Shown piece by piece: positions 51,672 through 61,799 of a DNA stretch of 64,000 nt. Within the stretch, counting starts at the first letter, position 1; every line of letters begins with the position of its first letter. The DNA is from Porphyromonas sp. oral taxon 275 (GTDB taxonomy: Bacteria > Bacteroidota > Bacteroidia > Bacteroidales > Porphyromonadaceae): positions 1,364,001 to 1,428,000 of the forward strand of contig NZ_CP072333.1 of NCBI RefSeq assembly GCF_018127745.1, read 5' to 3'. Below the pieces are notes generated by a model. It was not told the origin of the DNA. It saw nothing but the letters and a program-made list of their open reading frames with translations, and ran no database searches. The translations under genes were made by a program, and so were the position numbers.

Positions 51672-52667
51672 ATGCACTGGATCATAAGACAGCTGACCCT
51701 CCTCCTAGCCCTCTGCCTCCTTGGGCCTATCGCTGTGGCGCAGAGCCCCATCGTGCTCGGCGAACGTCTTAGCCTGGCCTCACAGCGCCTAGGCGAGACA
51801 CGCAGCATAGACATCTACCTCCCTCCCTCTTACCACGACCCGAGCCTCCAGCCCCAAGTCTACCCTGTCGTCTACCTCCTGGACGCCGGGGCGGACTTCC
51901 GCTACTTCACGACGCTGATGGAGAAGCTGGCTCAGGGCATCCCCAGCGTCCCAGAGTTCATCGTCGTCGGCATCGAGAGTCGCGAGCGGGAGCGGGACTT
52001 CGTCACGGGGAGCAAAGCCTTCTGGGACTTTGTCGCGGACGAACTCACCCCGCAGCTCCAGAGCAAATACCGCTGCAGCGACTATCGCATCCTCGTCGGG
52101 CACTCCCTCGGGGGGCTAGCGGTGATCACCGCGCTCTGCGAGCGTCCCGAGCTCTTCAGAGCCTACATCGCCCACGACCCGAGCCTCTGGTGGGGGGATA
52201 ATGCAGGCCTGCGCATGCTGGAGGCACAGCGCCAGCGCGACTTCGGCGGGCGCATCCTCTACCTATCCTACTCAGGGCAGAAGAAGCGGGACAATGGGCG
52301 CCAGCGACACCAGCAGACGATCTCTGCCCTGCAGCGGATGATTGCCGAGGGAGCCTTCAGACAACTCGAGACCTACATCGCGCACTACCCCGAGGAGAAT
52401 CACGGGAGCGTACAGGTGCGGGGCAACATAGACCTCATGCGTCGTCTCTTCGCCGAGCTCTTCATCGATCGCAGGGAGATCGAGCTACGCCCCAGCGTCA
52501 TCACCGAGCGTTACGAAGCGCTCTCCCGACGCCTACACTACCCCTTCACCCCTACCGAAGGCTATCTACGCAGTACGGCCAAGTGGCTCGAGGCAACGGG
52601 TAAGCGGCAGCAGGCTGAGGAGGTACGCGCCCTACTCCCTGCCCCACGCGGTAGGACCTCTCGGTAG
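51672..52667 (+). CDS. Secreted esterase of the IroE/esterase D-like alpha/beta hydrolase family
   Basis: 331 residues. Signal peptide to about residue 23 (LLLALCLLGPIAVAQ). Hydrolase features: VYPVVYLLDAGADFR, nucleophile S145 in VGHSLGG, and a probable base His in ENHGSVQ (about 239). Such proteins include siderophore esterases and other carboxylesterases; the substrate is not indicated. Last gene of the yjbR-birA-trmH unit, 6 bp after trmH, followed by a terminator shared with the facing tRNA gene. Confidence 0.8.
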   Translation: MHWIIRQLTLLLALCLLGPIAVAQSPIVLGERLSLASQRLGETRSIDIYLPPSYHDPSLQPQVYPVVYLLDAGADFRYFTTLMEKLAQGIPSVPEFIVVGIESRERERDFVTGSKAFWDFVADELTPQLQSKYRCSDYRILVGHSLGGLAVITALCERPELFRAYIAHDPSLWWGDNAGLRMLEAQRQRDFGGRILYLSYSGQKKRDNGRQRHQQTISALQRMIAEGAFRQLETYIAHYPEENHGSVQVRGNIDLMRRLFAELFIDRREIELRPSVITERYEALSRRLHYPFTPTEGYLRSTAKWLEATGKRQQAEEVRALLPAPRGRTSR

Positions 52668-52692
52668 ACCCGAGCCGAAGCCTTAGGTATAT

Positions 52693-52736
52693 AAAGCAAG
52701 CGCCCCACGATCATCGGATCGTGGGGCGCTTGCTTT
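52693..52736. terminator. Bidirectional terminator between esterase and tRNA-Gly
   Basis: AAAGCAAGCGCCCCACGAT pairs with ATCGTGGGGCGCTTGCTTT (19 bp) around six nucleotides, with TTTTC on the plus side and a T-rich arm on the minus side. It closes both the plus-strand unit and the minus-strand tRNA transcript. Confidence 0.85.
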
Positions 52737-52740
52737 TCTG

Positions 52741-52816
52741 TGGAGCGGAAGACGGGACTCGAACCCGCGACCCTAACCTTGGCAAGGTTATGCTCTACCA
52801 ACTGAGCTACTTCCGC
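52741..52816 (-). tRNA. tRNA-Gly (anticodon GCC)
   Basis: 76 nt including an encoded CCA end. On the minus strand: acceptor GCGGAAG pairing with CTTCCGC, D arm AGCTCAGTTGGTAGAGC, anticodon arm TAACC-TTGCCAA-GGTTA giving anticodon GCC, T arm CGGGTTCGAACCCG. A complete cloverleaf. It is a lone tRNA gene with its own promoter. Confidence 0.97.
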
Positions 52817-52851
52817 CTAGCGCGCTGAGGGCTCATTGCCCTTTTGCGCTG

Positions 52852-52882
52852 CAAAGATAGCACAAAGTTTGTGATCCTGCAA
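52852..52882 (-). promoter_or_regulatory. Promoter of tRNA-Gly
   Basis: The -7 box TATCTTTG (52859-52852) and -33 TTG (52882-52880) are 20 bp apart, placing the start about 30 nt before the tRNA 5' end. Confidence 0.72.
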
Positions 52883-52896
52883 GGGGTGCCCCTCGA

Positions 52897-53349
52897 CTAG
52901 TAGACGCGCTGGAGATAGACGGTCGTGGGATCGCTCCCGGTGATGACGAGCTTCAGGAGCTTCTGCTCTTCCTCCAGCACACCCCTGAAGTAATAGATTT
53001 CCTTGGAATCCTTGGGGTTCTGGAGCTTGAAGGCTATCTCATTACCCTCACGCAGGCTGTAGTGTAGTCTGAGCGTCGTCTTACTCTGCGTCCTCTTCTG
53101 ATCTCCCTTCAGTACCTCGTATTCATGCTTCACATAGTCCGCACTGTCAGCGGAGGAGAAGGTAAGGCGCTGATGGCTTCCTTCGCCTTTCACTCCATTA
53201 GTATTACCCTTCTGTGGCCAGTATTCATACTTTTCCCACACCGTCCCCTGAATCCAAGAGGGAGGAGTCTGAGGCTCGTCCTTCTTACAGGAAGAGAGGA
53301 CACCGAGGCCGAGCGCTAGAGCGCCGAGACATAGCTTACGATAATTCAT
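52897..53349 (-). CDS. Hypothetical lipoprotein
   Basis: 150 residues; family not recognised. Lipobox LGVLSSC at about residue 21 followed by KKDEPQTPPSW. The rest is beta-rich and polar (GTVWEKYEYWPQKGNT, LTFSSADSADYVKHEYEV, YYFRGVLEEEQKLLKLVITG), reminiscent of small lipocalin-like Bacteroidetes lipoproteins. Composition is slightly less GC-rich than its neighbours. The neighbours (tRNA-Gly, trkH) give no functional hint. Confidence 0.65.
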   Translation of the reverse strand: MNYRKLCLGALALGLGVLSSCKKDEPQTPPSWIQGTVWEKYEYWPQKGNTNGVKGEGSHQRLTFSSADSADYVKHEYEVLKGDQKRTQSKTTLRLHYSLREGNEIAFKLQNPKDSKEIYYFRGVLEEEQKLLKLVITGSDPTTVYLQRVY

Positions 53350-53634
53350 GAGCTTGATCGATTAAAGTGATACCTAGAGCGAGGGCCGCGAAGACCTACT
53401 TCGCCCAAAGAAATGAGTAGCGATGTACGTGGCGCATAGGGAGGCTGGGTAAGGGCTGGCAGCGCTTGCTGGCGCTTACCGAGCTTAGCCTTAGCTCCCT
53501 ACGACAGAATAAAGGTACGACAAAATAGCCAAGGATAAGCCGAGCGACAGCTGCCTCGGGAGAGGGCCGTGACGAGGGCAGCGCAAGGCTCGCTATAAAG
53601 ACTGCCGCTCCGCCCCCTCATGGGGGCGGGGCGA

Positions 53635-53716
53635 CAAGGATACCAGTCAGGCACGTGCGAGCTATCGGTCACGAGGCTGAGGGACGTCAGTCAGGAGGCC
53701 GAGGGATATCCCTCAG
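53635..53716. repeat. Dispersed 22-bp-period palindrome array (copy F)
   Basis: Four units, 47-130 bp after the trkH stop; on the plus strand their cores are ATACC, CTATC, ACGTC and ATATC, ending in the perfect palindrome GAGGGATATCCCTC. Read on the minus strand, the ACGTC unit is again second. A hairpin CCGCCCCC/GGGGGCGG at about 53609-53629 follows and may terminate the trkH transcript. The rest of 53350-53763 contains nothing I can call. Confidence 0.82.
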
Positions 53717-53763
53717 CAGCGCTAGAGCATAAGGCAAGGGGAAGGGAGGAAGCGGCGGCGCGC

Positions 53764-55221
53764 CTAGTGCTTCCAGAAGTAAGGCGTAAGGATGCCGATC
53801 ACTGTGAAGACCTCGAGGCGTCCCGCGAGCATCAGGAAGCAGAGGGTGAACTTCGTCAGCGCCGTAGCCGAGCCCAGCGAGAAGGCAAATTCGCCTATCC
53901 CAGGGCCTGAATTGCTGATCGCTGAGCAGGCCAGACTGAGGCTCGAGATGAAGCCATTGCCATCGGCCAGCAGCACCAGTGCGCCGAAGAGGAGCAGGAG
54001 CACATAGAGCACGCAGAAGGCGAGGATCTGGTGTACGACGCTGACGCTGAGCTGCCGGCCATTCATCAGCACGGGCGTCAGCAGGTGGGGATGGATCTGC
54101 TTCTTGAACTCGTTGTACAGATTCTTGAGCAGGACGCTAAAGCGCGACATCTTGAGCCCGCCCGAGGTGGAGCCAGCACAGCCGTTGACGAACATCAGGA
54201 GCAGAGCCAGCATCCAGGCAAAGCCGCCCCAGGCCGTCACGTCCTGCGTCAGGAAGCCCGTCGAGGAGCCCAGCGAGGTCGTCATGAAGAGTGCCGAGCG
54301 GAAGGTCTCCTCCAGCGTACCGTACTCGGAGTGCAGCGCCAGCCACAGCGTCAAGACGAGCGTGATCAGCGCGATAAAGAAGGCATAGGAGCGGAACTCC
54401 TCATCACGCAGCAAGCGCCGTGGCTGCCCCTTGAGGGCGAAGTAGACGAGCGTGATATTGAGGCTGCCGACGAACATGAAGGCCGACAGCACGTACTCCG
54501 TATAGGGCGAGTGGTAGGCCGCCACTCCAGCATCGCGCGTCGAATAGCCCCCCGTAGAGATACAGGTCATGGCGTGGCAGAGGGCGTCGAAGCAGTTCAT
54601 CGGCCCCACCCACAGCAGGAGGAAGAGCAGCGAAGTCTCCAGCAGGTACACGCCCCACAGCCAGCGCGCTACGTCGCTGATGCGCGGCAGGAAGCGGTCG
54701 TGGGTAATACCCGTAGTCTCAGCATTGTAGATCTGGCTCGCACCGCCGCCGAAGACGGGGATCAGCGCGATGGTGAAGACGACGATCCCCATCCCCCCCT
54801 GCCACTGCGTGAGGCTGCGCCAGAAGAGGAGGCTCTTGTCCAGGTGCTCCACCTGATAGAGAATAGTCGTCCCCGTGGTCGTAAAGCCTGAGATCGACTC
54901 AAAGAAGGCATCCACTACCCCGTGCCTCGTCGCATGGGAGAGCGCGTAGGGCAGCATCCCCAGCACCGACAGCAGCAGCCAGACGGAGGTGACGGTGAGC
55001 ATGCCCTCGCGTCGCGAGGCCATCTTGTGCTTCAGCTCACGCCCCAGGTAGCTGAGCCCACTGCCGCAGAGGACGAAGGCGGCCAGTGTCACCAGCCAGG
55101 GCATCAGCGACTCATGGTAGTAGAGCGCGATGAGGATCACCGAGAGGAGTATAGCCCCCTCGACGAAGCACATCATCCCTAGGATGCGACTGATGAAGCG
55201 GAAGTTGATGGTAGCGCGCAC
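53764..55221 (-). CDS. trkH: Potassium uptake protein, TrkH family
   Basis: 485 residues, about ten membrane helices arranged as repeated M-P-M units. Selectivity-filter-like loops are seen in ISGFTTTGTTI, CISTGGYSTRD, TSLGSSTGF and SAISNSGPGIGE, each with a central Gly. It forms the potassium-translocating subunit, gated by TrkA, whose gene lies 18 bp upstream. Last gene of the thyA-to-trkH run. Confidence 0.93.
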   Translation of the reverse strand: MRATINFRFISRILGMMCFVEGAILLSVILIALYYHESLMPWLVTLAAFVLCGSGLSYLGRELKHKMASRREGMLTVTSVWLLLSVLGMLPYALSHATRHGVVDAFFESISGFTTTGTTILYQVEHLDKSLLFWRSLTQWQGGMGIVVFTIALIPVFGGGASQIYNAETTGITHDRFLPRISDVARWLWGVYLLETSLLFLLLWVGPMNCFDALCHAMTCISTGGYSTRDAGVAAYHSPYTEYVLSAFMFVGSLNITLVYFALKGQPRRLLRDEEFRSYAFFIALITLVLTLWLALHSEYGTLEETFRSALFMTTSLGSSTGFLTQDVTAWGGFAWMLALLLMFVNGCAGSTSGGLKMSRFSVLLKNLYNEFKKQIHPHLLTPVLMNGRQLSVSVVHQILAFCVLYVLLLLFGALVLLADGNGFISSLSLACSAISNSGPGIGEFAFSLGSATALTKFTLCFLMLAGRLEVFTVIGILTPYFWKH

Positions 55222-55239
55222 GGGATAGAGGGTCTACTC

Positions 55240-56589
55240 CTAGAAGAGCCGCTGCAGCTCGTTGATGGAGATATCGTGGTAGAAGATGACGACGTGGTCG
55301 TAGGGCTCGAGGATGGTATCGCCCTCGACCATGCAGGGCTGACCGTTGCGTACCATACCGCCGAAGGTGATGTTGGGCGGGAGCTTGAGCTCCGAGATGC
55401 GTCGGCCGACGATCTTGGAGTCGCGTCGTGCGACGAGCTCGACGACCTCGGCATTGTTCACGAGCGAGAGGCAGGTGACCTGCCCCGTCTCCTGCCCCAG
55501 CAGGATACGGTAGATGTAGCCTGCCGCCAGGAGCTTCTTATTGATGAGCGTCCCGATATCGAGGCGGTAGGCCAGCGGGATGTAGTCGATGTTCTCCTCC
55601 TTGGCTACAGTCTTGTAGACCTTGTAGCGCTTGGCAGCGAGGCAGGCCAGGACGTTGGTCTCGGAGTTCTCCGTCAGGGAGACGAAGACCTGCGCGTCCT
55701 CGAGGTTGACCTCCTTGATGATCTCGGGGTCACGGCCGTCGCCGTGGTAGATCTCTACGTTGGGGGGGAGCTGCTCGGAGAGCTTGAGACACTTCTCCTT
55801 GTCAATCTCGATGAGGGCGATCTCTATGTCGGGCGAGACCTTAGCGATGGTGCGCAGCGCCACAGGGCTGGCGCCCATGATGACCATACGCCTGACGGTG
55901 GGGGCGTGCTTGCCCGAGAGCTGACGCACGTAGTCCACGTGGTCAATGCTGCAGGTGAAGAAGACGAGGTCATTGTGCTGTATCTCCGTATCGCCCCGAG
56001 GGATGATGGTCTCGAAGTCGCGCTGTATGGCTACGATATGGTAGTGCTTCTCCGCCCCGGGCTCCAGCTCGCGGAGGCTATGCAGCGGCTTGCCCACGAT
56101 GGGCGCCCCCGCACGTACCTTGACGCCGATGAGCGCCAGCGCGCCGTTGAAGAGCATCACGTACTGCCGCGCCCAGGGATAGCGGGTGATGGCAGCGATC
56201 TCCTCGGCAGCCAGCTCCTCGGGATAGATGAGCCAGTCGACGCCGAGCTCCTCCATCAGTGTGCTATATTCGCTCTCGAGATAGGAGTAGTTATTGATAC
56301 GCGCGATGGTGCGCTTGGCCCCGACGCGCTTGGCGAGCATGGAGGCCATGATATTGGCCGACTCGTCGAGCGTCACCGCGACGAAGAGATCCGCCCCCTC
56401 GACGTGTGCGCGCTCGAGATCCTCCAGCAGTGTGGGGCTTCCCTCGACGGGGAGCACCTCGAGGTGATGGGCCGCGCGCTCCAGCTTCTTGGCGTCGGCG
56501 TCCATGAGGTAGATGTTCTGCTCCTCGTTGGAGAGCATCTTCGCCAGATGCGTCCCTACCTCACCAGCGCCTGCTATGACAATCCTCAT
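55240..56589 (-). CDS. trkA: Trk potassium uptake system NAD-binding subunit TrkA
   Basis: 449 residues with a duplicated RCK arrangement. The first Rossmann domain is MRIVIAGAGEVGTHLAKML with the acidic strand end YLMDAD; the second is RRMVIMGASPVALRTIAKV (about 232-250). RCK_C domains follow each. Cytoplasmic ring that gates TrkH in response to nucleotides. It starts 2 bp after dxs and precedes trkH, as expected for a working Trk system. Confidence 0.94.
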   Translation of the reverse strand: MRIVIAGAGEVGTHLAKMLSNEEQNIYLMDADAKKLERAAHHLEVLPVEGSPTLLEDLERAHVEGADLFVAVTLDESANIMASMLAKRVGAKRTIARINNYSYLESEYSTLMEELGVDWLIYPEELAAEEIAAITRYPWARQYVMLFNGALALIGVKVRAGAPIVGKPLHSLRELEPGAEKHYHIVAIQRDFETIIPRGDTEIQHNDLVFFTCSIDHVDYVRQLSGKHAPTVRRMVIMGASPVALRTIAKVSPDIEIALIEIDKEKCLKLSEQLPPNVEIYHGDGRDPEIIKEVNLEDAQVFVSLTENSETNVLACLAAKRYKVYKTVAKEENIDYIPLAYRLDIGTLINKKLLAAGYIYRILLGQETGQVTCLSLVNNAEVVELVARRDSKIVGRRISELKLPPNITFGGMVRNGQPCMVEGDTILEPYDHVVIFYHDISINELQRLF

Positions 56590-56591
56590 GG

Positions 56592-58544
56592 CTACTCTGT
56601 CTTAGCTTGGTCGTCGGGGAGCAGCTCGCGTGCCGCCCGATAGATAGACTCAGCATCGAGCCCACAGTAGGCACGCTGCTGTGCAGGGCTGCCGTGGGCG
56701 ATGAACTCATCGGGCAGGCCGAGCGTCTTGATCCGCCCCCGGTAGCCCGACTCCATAGCCAGCTGGAGGACGGCCGAGCCGACCCCACCCGTGAGGCAGC
56801 CTTCCTCGACCGTAATGAGCGCAGCGCTCTCAGCGAAGGCCTCCTCGAGGCACGCCGTATCGAGGGGCTTGGCAAAGACGAGGTCGATCTGCCCGACTTC
56901 GTAGCCCTCGCTGCGCAGTCTGTCGACGACCTCCGTCACCGACACGCCTATCGGGCCGAGCGTGAGGAAGCAGAGCTGACGTCCACCCCCACGGAGGCGG
57001 CGTGCCTGAGCGTAGGGGTAGGAGGCAAGGGGCTGCCTCCAGTCGACGACCGAGCCCGCACCGCGCGGGTAGCGTATGGCAATCGGTCCCTGCCAGTCGA
57101 AGCAGGCCGAATACATCAGCTGACGCAGCTGCACCTCATCGTAGGGCGAGCAGACCGTCATGCCTGGGATGGTACGCAGATAGGCCAGGTCAAAGGCCCC
57201 CTGGTGCGTCGCCCCATCCTCACCCACCAGCCCCGCGCGGTCGAGGCAGAAGACGACATGCGTCTCCGTCAGCGCCACATCGTGGATCAGCTGGTCGTAG
57301 GCGCGCTGCATGAAGGTGGAGTAGATATTGCACACGGGGATGAAGCCCTCGTGCGCCAGCCCCGAGGAGAAGGTCACGGCATGCTCCTCGGCAATGCCGA
57401 CATCGAAGGAGCGGTAGGGGAAGCGCTCCATCATATAGGTCATAGAGCAGCCCGTAGGCATGGCTGGCGTCACGCCCACGATGCGCTCATCCCGCTCGGC
57501 CAGCTCCACGAGCGTGTGGCCGAAGACGTCCTGGAACTTGGGCGGCTCAGGCCTCGTAGAACTAGACTTCAGGCGCTCGCCCGTGGCAGGGTCGAACTTC
57601 CCCGGGGCGTGCCATATCGTAGGCTCCTGTTCGGCAGGCGTATAGCCCTTGCCCTTGGTCGTCGCTAGATGCAGTAGACGGGGGCCCTTCATATCCTTGA
57701 TGTCCCTCAGGATCTGCACCAGCTCCACGACATCATGTCCATCGACGGGCCCGAGGTAGCGGATGTTGAAGCTGTCGAAGAAGTTGGACTGCCCCGAGAG
57801 CAGCGCCTTGAGGCGGTTATTGAAGCGCAGCAGCCCCTGCCGCTGGTGCTCCTCCACCAGGTGCAGCTTGCGCAGCACGCGGTAGGACTGGTAGCGGACG
57901 TTGTTGTAGGCAGGGCTGGTGAGCAGCTTGACCATGTGACGATTGAGCCCACCGACGTTCTTGTCGATGGACATATTATTATCGTTGAGGATGATCAAGA
58001 GGTTGTTGGGGAAGGAGGAGGCGTTGTTGAGGCCTTCGAAGGCCATGCCTCCGCTCATCGCGCCATCGCCGATGAGGGCGACGACACGGCGCTCGTCGTG
58101 CTGCAGCTCAGCGCCCACAGCCATCCCCAGCGCGGCGGAGATGGAGTTCGAGGCATGCCCCGCAGCGAAGGTATCATAGGGACTCTCGGAAGGGATAGGG
58201 AAGCCAGCCAGCCCGCCCCAGGTACGCAGCGTGTGGAAGGCCTCACGGCGTCCCGTCAGCAGCTTGTGCACATAGGCCTGATGCCCTACGTCCCAGACGA
58301 TCCTATCCTCAGGCGTGTCGTAGACGTAGTGCAGGGCGACGGTGATCTCTACGACTCCGAGGTTCGCCCCGAGGTGCCCGGGATTGACCGAGAGCGCCTC
58401 TAGGAGATAGCGGCGTATCTCGGCGCAGAGCTGAGGGAGCTGCTCGGGGCTAAGGCGTCGGAGCGCCTCTGGGCTGTCGATGGTATCGAGCAGCGGATAG
58501 CCCTTAGTGCCCCCAGCGAGCGGTGCTTGTCTCTCTGTATCCAT
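56592..58544 (-). CDS. dxs: 1-deoxy-D-xylulose-5-phosphate synthase
   Basis: 650 residues from the ATG at 58544 ([12 protein letters not shown]), 7 bp after the hisS stop; an upstream ATG at 58673 overlaps hisS and is rejected. TPP enzyme opening the MEP isoprenoid pathway: [35 protein letters not shown], the thiamine motif [29 protein letters not shown], and the transketolase pyrimidine domain [18 protein letters not shown]. Length and order are standard. Confidence 0.96.
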   Translation of the reverse strand: MDTERQAPLAGGTKGYPLLDTIDSPEALRRLSPEQLPQLCAEIRRYLLEALSVNPGHLGANLGVVEITVALHYVYDTPEDRIVWDVGHQAYVHKLLTGRREAFHTLRTWGGLAGFPIPSESPYDTFAAGHASNSISAALGMAVGAELQHDERRVVALIGDGAMSGGMAFEGLNNASSFPNNLLIILNDNNMSIDKNVGGLNRHMVKLLTSPAYNNVRYQSYRVLRKLHLVEEHQRQGLLRFNNRLKALLSGQSNFFDSFNIRYLGPVDGHDVVELVQILRDIKDMKGPRLLHLATTKGKGYTPAEQEPTIWHAPGKFDPATGERLKSSSTRPEPPKFQDVFGHTLVELAERDERIVGVTPAMPTGCSMTYMMERFPYRSFDVGIAEEHAVTFSSGLAHEGFIPVCNIYSTFMQRAYDQLIHDVALTETHVVFCLDRAGLVGEDGATHQGAFDLAYLRTIPGMTVCSPYDEVQLRQLMYSACFDWQGPIAIRYPRGAGSVVDWRQPLASYPYAQARRLRGGGRQLCFLTLGPIGVSVTEVVDRLRSEGYEVGQIDLVFAKPLDTACLEEAFAESAALITVEEGCLTGGVGSAVLQLAMESGYRGRIKTLGLPDEFIAHGSPAQQRAYCGLDAESIYRAARELLPDDQAKTE

Positions 58545-58551
58545 TCCTTGC

Positions 58552-59916
58552 CTACTTAGTAGCGAAGCGGTCGAAGAGCTCTCCTTCCGAGAGCTGGAGC
58601 TGCGTGCCAGCGCGCATATCCTTGACGGTGAAGCGGCCTGCGGCACGCTCCTCCTCGCCGACCAGCACGACATAGGGGATGGCTAGGCTATCGGCGTAGC
58701 CCAGCTGCTTCTTCATCTTCGCTGCCTCGGGATAGAGCTCGGTGGCCACCCCAGCACGGCGCAGACGAGCGATGATGGGTAGGAGGTAGCTGACCTCCGC
58801 GGCACCGAAGTTCGCAAAGAGGAGCTGTGTGCCCTGGCTCGCGGCCTCTGGGAAGAGGTCCAGCTCGGCCAGCACGTCATAGATACGATCCGCCCCGAAG
58901 GAGATACCGACCCCACTCAGCCCATCCATGCCGAAGATCCCCGTGAGGTTGTCGTAGCGACCTCCGCCCGAGATGCTGCCCATGGCGGCATCCAGTGCCT
59001 TGACCTCCAGAATAGCCCCCGTATAATAGGAGAGCCCGCGCGCCAGGCTCAGGTCCAGCAGGAGCTCAGCCCCGAGCTCCAGCGGCTCAACATGGTCGAG
59101 GATGAAGCTCAGCTCCTCCAGACCCTGCTGTCCCTCGGCGCTCGAGGCAAGGAGTGTGCGAAGGGCGGCGAGCTTCTCCCGGTTGCTACCGCTGAGCTTG
59201 AGGAAGGGGCGCAGACGCTCCAGCGCGTCCTCCGCGAGCCCCTTAGTACGCAGCTCGTCGAATACCTTATCCTCCCCGATCTTGTCCAGCTTATCGATGG
59301 CGACCGTCACATCCACGAGGCGGTCCCCCACCCCAGCGACCTCAGCGATGCCCGCGAGCACCTTGCGGTTGTTGAGCAGGATGCGTACGCGCAGCCCGAG
59401 GCGACGGAAGACCTCATCAATGATCTGCAGCAGCTCAACCTCACTGAGCAGCGAGGTGGAGCCGATGACGTCGGCATCACACTGATAGAACTCGCGGTAG
59501 CGCCCCTTCTGCGGGCGGTCAGCACGCCATACGGGCTGGATCTGATAGCGGCGGAAGGGCAGCGTCAGCTGCGCGCGATGCATGACGACATAGCGGGCAA
59601 AGGGTACGGTGAGGTCGTAGCGAAGTCCCTTCTCACAGACCTTATTGGCGAAGCGCAGGGCATTACGCTCCAGCAGCTCAGCATCGCTCAGGTCACGCAG
59701 GGCGTCGCCCGAGTTGAGCACCTTGAAGAGCAGGCGGTCGCCCTCCTCCCCATACTTGCCCATCAACGTGGAGAGCTGCTCCATCGTCGGGGTCTCGATC
59801 TGCCTATAGCCGTAGAGGGCGTAGACGGAGCGTATGGTGTCGAAGATATAGTTGCGGCGGGCCATCTCTACGGGACCGAAGTCGCGCATGCCCTTGGGAA
59901 GTGTTGGTTTCTGCAT
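58552..59916 (-). CDS. hisS: Histidyl-tRNA synthetase
   Basis: 454 residues, class II. N-terminal [20 protein letters not shown], motif 2 with [20 protein letters not shown] and [12 protein letters not shown], the His-specific [14 protein letters not shown], motif 3 [12 protein letters not shown], and a C-terminal anticodon-binding domain (about 365-454). Charges tRNA-His. 60 bp after folA. Confidence 0.96.
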   Translation of the reverse strand: MQKPTLPKGMRDFGPVEMARRNYIFDTIRSVYALYGYRQIETPTMEQLSTLMGKYGEEGDRLLFKVLNSGDALRDLSDAELLERNALRFANKVCEKGLRYDLTVPFARYVVMHRAQLTLPFRRYQIQPVWRADRPQKGRYREFYQCDADVIGSTSLLSEVELLQIIDEVFRRLGLRVRILLNNRKVLAGIAEVAGVGDRLVDVTVAIDKLDKIGEDKVFDELRTKGLAEDALERLRPFLKLSGSNREKLAALRTLLASSAEGQQGLEELSFILDHVEPLELGAELLLDLSLARGLSYYTGAILEVKALDAAMGSISGGGRYDNLTGIFGMDGLSGVGISFGADRIYDVLAELDLFPEAASQGTQLLFANFGAAEVSYLLPIIARLRRAGVATELYPEAAKMKKQLGYADSLAIPYVVLVGEEERAAGRFTVKDMRAGTQLQLSEGELFDRFATK

Positions 59917-59976
59917 TGTACTCAGCGGCCTAGCTCACTAGGCCTTCTTGTCTGATAGCTCCTAGCAAGGGGGGCG

Positions 59977-60480
59977 CTACTCGGCAGCCCTGCGCTCTAG
60001 CTGGAGCACGTAGGTAGGATATGGATTACGTTCGTCTTGGGGATAGGAGGTACGGCTCAGCTCGACCCAGTCCTCGCTGCGCCATTCGGGGAAGAAGGTG
60101 TCGGCCTCGGGGAAGCGAGCCTCCACGATCGTCAGATGCATGGCCTGGCAGTGCGGTAGCGTAGCGGCATAGAGCTCACCGCCACCGATGACGAAGGCCT
60201 CAGCGACACCCTCACGCTCCAGCTGCTCGTAGGCGGCCGCGAGTGAGGGGTAGACCTCGGCGTCGGGGAGACTGGGGAGGCTGCGGCTGATGACGACATT
60301 GCGCCTATTCGGCAGCGCGCCCTTGGGCAGCGACTCGTAGGTACGGCGCCCCATGATGATGGTGTGCCCCGTGGTCAGCGCCTTGAAGCGCTTGAGGTCC
60401 TCGGGCAAGTGCCACAGTAGGTCTCCGTCCTTGCCTATCGCTCGGTCGAGGCCAAGCGCTGCTACGAGTGTCGTACGCAT
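59977..60480 (-). CDS. folA: Dihydrofolate reductase
   Basis: 167 residues. LVAALGLDRAIGKDGDLLWHLPEDLKRF split as the N-terminal Met20-loop region with WHLPEDLKRFK (substrate Asp/Glu), then GHTIIMGRRTYESLP (NADPH site) and AFVIGGGELYAATLP. Regenerates tetrahydrofolate after thymidylate synthase, whose gene lies 26 bp upstream. Confidence 0.95.
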   Translation of the reverse strand: MRTTLVAALGLDRAIGKDGDLLWHLPEDLKRFKALTTGHTIIMGRRTYESLPKGALPNRRNVVISRSLPSLPDAEVYPSLAAAYEQLEREGVAEAFVIGGGELYAATLPHCQAMHLTIVEARFPEADTFFPEWRSEDWVELSRTSYPQDERNPYPTYVLQLERRAAE

Positions 60481-60506
60481 ATCGGTGGATGATCTATAGG
60501 GGATAC

Positions 60507-61301
60507 TTAGACGGCTACGGGTGCAGCTATGTGCGGATGCGGGTCGTAGCCCTCGAGGCTGAAGTCCTCATAGCAGAAGTCCTCGAGGCGCTTCACCTCG
60601 GGATTGAGACGCATCCGCGGCAGCGCACGCGGGCTACGACCGAGCTGCTCGGCTACCTGCTCCATATGATTGCGGTAGATGTGGACATCGCCGAAGGTAT
60701 GGACGAAGTCGCCCGCCTCGAGCCCCGTCACCTGCGCCATCATCAGCAGCAGGAGGGCATAGGAAGCGATATTAAAGGGCACGCCGAGGAAGACATCGGC
60801 GCTGCGCTGGTAGAGCTGCAGGCTCAGGCGCCCCTCGGCGACGTAGAACTGCATGAGGCAGTGGCAGGGTGCCAAGGCCATCTCCTCGAGCTGCGCCACA
60901 TTCCACGCCGAGACCAGCATACGCCGGCTGTCGGGATCGCGCTGCAGCTGCTCGACGATCTCACGGATCTGGTCGATGTGCCCCCCCTTGTAGTCGGGCC
61001 AGGAGCGCCACTGGTAGCCGTAGATAGGCCCCAGCTCGCCAGCCTCGTCCGCCCACTCATTCCATATACGCACACCGTGCTCCTGCAGATAGCGGACGTT
61101 GGTATCGCCCTTGAGGAACCACAGCAGCTCGTAGATGATGCTCTTGAGGTGGAGCTTCTTGGTCGTCAGCAGGGGGAAGCCCTCACTGAGGTCGAAGCGC
61201 ATCTGGTAGCCGAAGGTACTCAGGGTACCCGTCCCCGTGCGATCGCCCTTCTCGTGGCCCACAGCCTGTATATGACGTAGTAGATCGAGATATTGCTGCA
61301 T
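60507..61301 (-). CDS. thyA: Thymidylate synthase
   Basis: 264 residues, the same length as the E. coli enzyme. [33 protein letters not shown], the catalytic Cys in [13 protein letters not shown], and [19 protein letters not shown]. Makes dTMP with methylene-tetrahydrofolate. It heads the six-gene minus-strand run thyA-folA-hisS-dxs-trkA-trkH, with a -7 box at 61361. Confidence 0.97.
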   Translation of the reverse strand: MQQYLDLLRHIQAVGHEKGDRTGTGTLSTFGYQMRFDLSEGFPLLTTKKLHLKSIIYELLWFLKGDTNVRYLQEHGVRIWNEWADEAGELGPIYGYQWRSWPDYKGGHIDQIREIVEQLQRDPDSRRMLVSAWNVAQLEEMALAPCHCLMQFYVAEGRLSLQLYQRSADVFLGVPFNIASYALLLLMMAQVTGLEAGDFVHTFGDVHIYRNHMEQVAEQLGRSPRALPRMRLNPEVKRLEDFCYEDFSLEGYDPHPHIAAPVAV

Positions 61302-61360
61302 TTACTCTGTAGATCTTCGTGCTGGTCGTAGTGACGTCCGTCCTAGCACCATGATGAGAA

Positions 61361-61368
61361 CAAAGATA
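61361..61368 (-). promoter_or_regulatory. Candidate -7 box for thyA and the downstream run
   Basis: TATCTTTG on the minus strand, 60 bp before the thyA ATG. No clear -33 TTG at the usual distance. The region 61369-61626 carries no recognisable gene. Confidence 0.55.
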
Positions 61369-61626
61369 CACATTTTAGCCCGCCTATCCCCGAGCCAGCG
61401 GGCGCTCTCGCTAGCTGAGGCATCCGCTGCAGCTCCTCGCAGATGAGACATCCGAGGCACGCACAAGCGAGCTAAGGGGCTCGTCGAGGTAGGGCACGGA
61501 GCCGCCTAAGCTCAGCACCTCGAGGCCCCACACGCAGCCACGGCGTGCCTTCACCACGGTCTGCGCTATAGAGGGAGCGCGGGGACGACTTCGGCCCAGC
61601 GAGGGGACAGCTTCGTCGCAGCGCGG

Positions 61627-61710
61627 CGAGGGATATCAGTCAGGGGTACTGAGGGATATCCATCAGGCGCGTGAGGGACATCCGTCAGCCTTCTGAGGGA
61701 TATCCCTCAG
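61627..61710. repeat. Dispersed 22-bp-period palindrome array (copy G)
   Basis: Four of the best-preserved units: GAGGGATATCAGTCAG, TGAGGGATATCCATCAG, TGAGGGACATCCGTCAG, TGAGGGATATCCCTCAG, then the flank ACCCTCCCCCTATA shared with copy A. The final unit is a perfect 16-bp palindrome. Lies 90-173 bp after the DUF1294 stop. Confidence 0.88.
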
Positions 61711-61799
61711 AGACCCTCCCCCTATAGGCACGCGCGGCTTGGGTGATGTGCTGCGTAGCACCCGCGGTCTATTCAGCTCGCCTCTACTCCCCTCAGCCC

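Noticed and set aside
55276..56643. Long antisense frame of 455 codons opposite trkA
   Set aside because: GC-rich codon bias leaves mirror frames open; the sequence is Val/Asp/Leu-rich without domains, while trkA is unmistakable. The same applies to the frames opposite glnA (23789-25243) and the SusC gene (40842-42299).
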